Shown here one piece after another: positions 4,944 through 7,096 of a stretch of DNA of 7,096 bases (positions within the stretch are counted from its first letter, which is position 1; each line of letters opens with the position of its first letter). This DNA comes from Desulfuromonadales bacterium (GTDB lineage: Bacteria; Desulfobacterota; Desulfuromonadia; Desulfuromonadales; JACZKF01): the NCBI GenBank assembly GCA_014860175.1, contig JACZKF010000489.1:1-7096 (forward strand). The letters run 5' to 3'. The translations under genes were made by a program, and so were the position numbers. A model generated the notes under the pieces. That model was not told the origin of the DNA. It worked only from the letters and a program-made list of their open reading frames with translations, and did no database searches.

Positions 4944-5927
4944 ATGAAGGGGAAGAAAGAACGCACTCGACTGGAGTCCCGGGAACTGCTCAGCATGTAC
5001 CGGGACATGGTCCGTATCCGCGATTTTGAGGAGGCCTGCCCCAGGCTCTACAGCCAAGGGAAAATGGGGGGATTCCTCCACCTTTACAGTGGCCAGGAAG
5101 CAGTCGGGGTGGGTGTAGCGCATGCCATTCACCCGCATGATTACATGATCGCTGCCTACCGGGAGCATGGGCTGATCCTGGCCAAAGGAGCGCACCCCAA
5201 TGCCGTCATGGCCGAACTGTTCGGCAAGGCGACCGGCTGCAGCCGGGGCAAGGGAGGGTCGATGCACATGTTCGACCCGGACATCCGTTTCATGGGGGGA
5301 TACGGTATCGTGGGCGGTCATTTGCCGCTGGCCGTGGGGCTTGCCTTTTCCATCACCTACCAAGGCGGGGACGAGGTGGTCGTCTGCCTGTTCGGCGATG
5401 GCGCCACCAACCAGGGGGTGTTCCATGAGGCGATGAACATGGCGGCTCTTTACCAGGTGCCGGTGGTGTTCATCTGCGAGAACAACGGCTACGGAATCGG
5501 TACTTCGGTCATCCGGGCCAGTGCCATGGAGTCGCTGTACAAGAAGAGTTGCGCCTATGAGACGCCCGGTCTGAAGATCGATGGCATGGATGTCCTCGAA
5601 GTCTATGAGGCGGTTCGCGAAGCGGTGCAGCGGGCGCGCGAGGGGGGAGGGCCGACCTATATCGAGGCGATCACCTACCGATTCCGGGGACATTCCATCT
5701 CCGATCCCGGCACCTACCGCAGTGAGCAGGAGAAGAAGATCTGGCGTGAGCGTGACCCGATCCCCAACTTTTCCGCCTGGTTGCAAGCAGAGAACCATGC
5801 CACGGCCGAGGAGATCGCCAGCATCGAGTCCGAGGAGAAGAGCGTGGTGGCCGAAGCCATCCGTTTCGCCGAAGAGAGTGCGGACCCCGGTCCCGATGAA
5901 CTATGGACCGACGTCTATGTCGAGTAG
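4944..5927 (+). CDS. pdhA: Pyruvate dehydrogenase E1 component, alpha subunit
   Basis: This is the thiamine-diphosphate-dependent E1 alpha of a 2-oxoacid dehydrogenase complex. With E1 beta it decarboxylates pyruvate and acetylates the E2 lipoyl group. At 327 residues it has the usual length of the alpha2beta2-type subunit. Visible: YREHG at 72-76, GGSMHMF at 104-110 and the ThDP/Mg motif from GDG (151-153) to NN (180-181). The loop YRFRGHSISDPGTYR at 245-259 has the conserved His250 and the serines that are phosphorylated in the mitochondrial enzyme. The start at 4944 has GGAAGGGG (4932-4939) 4 nt upstream and directly precedes the normal E1 alpha N-terminus. It is followed by pdhB after 66 nt. 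Acetoin dehydrogenase E1 alpha (acoA) and branched-chain E1 alpha are close relatives. PDH is favoured by the E2 start downstream and by its likely role in supplying acetyl-CoA, but substrate specificity is not proven by sequence alone. Confidence 0.9.
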   Translation: MKGKKERTRLESRELLSMYRDMVRIRDFEEACPRLYSQGKMGGFLHLYSGQEAVGVGVAHAIHPHDYMIAAYREHGLILAKGAHPNAVMAELFGKATGCSRGKGGSMHMFDPDIRFMGGYGIVGGHLPLAVGLAFSITYQGGDEVVVCLFGDGATNQGVFHEAMNMAALYQVPVVFICENNGYGIGTSVIRASAMESLYKKSCAYETPGLKIDGMDVLEVYEAVREAVQRAREGGGPTYIEAITYRFRGHSISDPGTYRSEQEKKIWRERDPIPNFSAWLQAENHATAEEIASIESEEKSVVAEAIRFAEESADPGPDELWTDVYVE

Positions 5928-5993
5928 GGGCAGAGCATCCCTTTTCGGACCACGCCGTAATCATTCTTTCCTTGCCAACGACCAGGAGACTAC

Positions 5994-6965
5994 ATGGCGG
6001 AAATCACCTGCCGCGAGGCCTTGAACCAGGCGATGCACGAAGAGATGGCGCGCGACGACCGCATCTTCATTCTGGGGGAGGACGTCGGCCTCTACGAGGG
6101 GTCGTTCAAGGTCACCAAGGGGCTGTTGGCCCGTTTTGGCGACCGGCGGGTGGTGGATACGCCCATCTCCGAAGCGGGGATCGTCGGCCTGGCCTGCGGC
6201 GCGGCGATGATCGGTCTGCGCCCCATTGCCGAACTGATGACCGTCAACTTCTCCATCGTCGCCATGGATCAGATCATGAACCACGTGGCAGTGGCCCGCT
6301 ATATGTTCGGCGGTCGGGTGAAGGTGCCGCTGGTCATCCGCGCCCCCGGGGGGGCCGGTCACCAGCTGGGAGCCCAGCACTCGCACAGCCTCGAACCGAT
6401 TTTCCTGCACTGCCCGGGGCTGCGGGTGATCGTCCCCTCGGTACCCGCCGATGCCAAAGGCCTGCTCAAGAGCGCCATCCGCAGCGATGATCCGATCATG
6501 TTCCTGGAGCACGAAGGGATCTATGGGGTCAAAGGGGAAGTCCCCGACGGGGACTATACCATCCCCCTGGGTGTAGCCGATATCAAGCGGCCGGGGGGCG
6601 ACGTGACGCTGATCACCTTGTCGCGTATGGTCTATGTCTGCCTGGAGGCAGCCAAGCAGTTGGCGGCCGCTGGCATCGAGGCGGAAGTGGTCGACCTGCG
6701 GGGACTCAACCCCCTCGACATGGTGACCGTCCTCGACTCGGTGCGCAAGACTCGGCGCGCGATCACCGTCGAAGAGTCGTGGCTGACCGGCGGTTGGGGG
6801 GGGGAAGTGGCGGCGCGGATCATGGAGGAGGCTTTCGATTCCCTCGACGCACCCGTGTTGCGGGTCGGCTGCGCCGATGTTCCCATGCCCTACAACAAGA
6901 AGCTCGAAAAAGCAGCCATTCCGGATGTTGCCCGGGTGATTGCCCGGGTCAGGGAGATTGTCTGA
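5994..6965 (+). CDS. pdhB: Pyruvate dehydrogenase E1 component, beta subunit
   Basis: This is the partner of pdhA; it completes the ThDP site and binds the E2 core. At 323 residues it is normal for E1 beta (about 325). Visible: ILGEDVGLYEGSFKVTKGL at 26-44 with the ThDP-activating region, DTPISEAGIVG at 55-65 with the conserved Glu60 that contacts the thiazolium/pyrimidine, RAPGGAGHQLGAQHSHSLE at 116-134 with the active-site His pair, and the C-terminal transketolase-type domain (about 195-320) including DLRGLNPLD and the SWLTGGWGGEV loop at 262-272. The start at 5994 follows AGGAG (5984-5988) by 5 nt. The 54-nt spacer to the E2 gene contains no terminator, so pdhA-pdhB-pdhC is almost certainly one operon. 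A run of nine Gs (6796-6804) lies in the GGWGG codons, and the frame continues unbroken across it. The same acetoin/branched-chain caveat applies as for pdhA. Confidence 0.92.
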   Translation: MAEITCREALNQAMHEEMARDDRIFILGEDVGLYEGSFKVTKGLLARFGDRRVVDTPISEAGIVGLACGAAMIGLRPIAELMTVNFSIVAMDQIMNHVAVARYMFGGRVKVPLVIRAPGGAGHQLGAQHSHSLEPIFLHCPGLRVIVPSVPADAKGLLKSAIRSDDPIMFLEHEGIYGVKGEVPDGDYTIPLGVADIKRPGGDVTLITLSRMVYVCLEAAKQLAAAGIEAEVVDLRGLNPLDMVTVLDSVRKTRRAITVEESWLTGGWGGEVAARIMEEAFDSLDAPVLRVGCADVPMPYNKKLEKAAIPDVARVIARVREIV

Positions 6966-7019
6966 CCCGTCTTCGAGGCCGATCACGCCATTCGTTTCAT
7001 TCACAGGGGAGCATGCGCC

Positions 7020-7096
7020 ATGGCTACGGAAATCACCATGCCCAAGTTGAGCGACACCATGGAGGAGGGGACAATCCTCAAGTGGCGGGTCAAGCA
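7020..7096 (+). CDS. pdhC: Dihydrolipoamide acetyltransferase (E2), N-terminus only, cut by window edge
   Basis: Twenty-five codons are visible: MATEITMPKLSDTMEEGTIL and then KWRVK at the edge. This is the beginning of an E2 lipoyl domain (consensus ...MPxLSxTMxEGxIxxWxxKxGD). The lipoylated lysine (DKA motif), peripheral-subunit-binding domain and catalytic domain lie beyond the window. In the complex it takes the acetyl group from E1 and transfers it to CoA. The start at 7020 follows AGGGGAG (7005-7011) by 8 nt. A nearer ATG at 7013 is out of frame and gives no family match. The MPKLSDTMEEG type of start is typical of PDH E2 in organisms with the alpha/beta E1. Confidence 0.9.
   Translation, partial: MATEITMPKLSDTMEEGTILKWRVK

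Noticed and set aside
4884..5798. 304-codon open frame on the minus strand opposite pdhA
   Set aside because: It lies antisense to the clear E1 alpha gene, gives low-complexity His/Asp/Gly/Arg-rich sequence without recognisable domains, and is explained by the GC-rich third positions of pdhA.
5961..7004. 347-codon open frame on the minus strand opposite pdhB
   Set aside because: It is antisense to the well-supported E1 beta gene, is rich in Asp, His and Gly as expected of a mirror frame, and has no motif.

Overview
The window reads as a chromosomal, GC-rich, deltaproteobacterial segment. The best guess is a Desulfuromonadia member (Geobacter/Desulfuromonas/Pelobacter type). This rests on an aspartate kinase gene followed by a citramalate synthase gene and a ComEA-like helix-hairpin-helix gene, plus a free-standing ~50-residue zinc-ribbon gene of a kind I associate with this group. 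The assignment is inference from gene content; no marker RNA is present. All recognised genes lie on the + strand.

Layout. 2-889: C-terminal two thirds of a dihydrolipoyl dehydrogenase (E3), cut by the window edge. 938-2170: aspartate kinase lysC, with a very convincing in-frame internal start that would give a separate ACT-domain (beta) subunit. 2171-2246: a short spacer holding a perfect 28-bp palindrome. 2247-3815: citramalate synthase cimA. 3822-4370: a ComEA-like protein with a hydrophobic N-terminus, a possible SLBB-like segment and two helix-hairpin-helix motifs; a strong intrinsic terminator lies inside the first 36 codons of this frame. 4371-4943: a mostly non-coding region with one 51-codon zinc-ribbon gene (4531-4686), a hairpin after it, and promoter-like and hairpin sequences before pdhA. 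4944-5927, 5994-6965 and 7020 to the edge: pdhA, pdhB and the start of pdhC, the E1 alpha, E1 beta and E2 genes of a pyruvate dehydrogenase-type complex.

Functionally the genes converge on pyruvate, acetyl-CoA and the aspartate/isoleucine branch. PDH (E1, E2, and possibly this E3) turns pyruvate into acetyl-CoA. CimA condenses pyruvate with acetyl-CoA to citramalate, which leads to 2-oxobutyrate and isoleucine. LysC starts the aspartate family (Lys, Thr, Met), whose threonine branch is the alternative isoleucine route. Most of the window is ordinary housekeeping metabolism. I see no defence system, CRISPR array, insertion sequence, tRNA or rRNA. The points worth a second look are the lysC internal start, the palindrome, the terminator inside a coding frame, and the zinc-ribbon gene with its control region.
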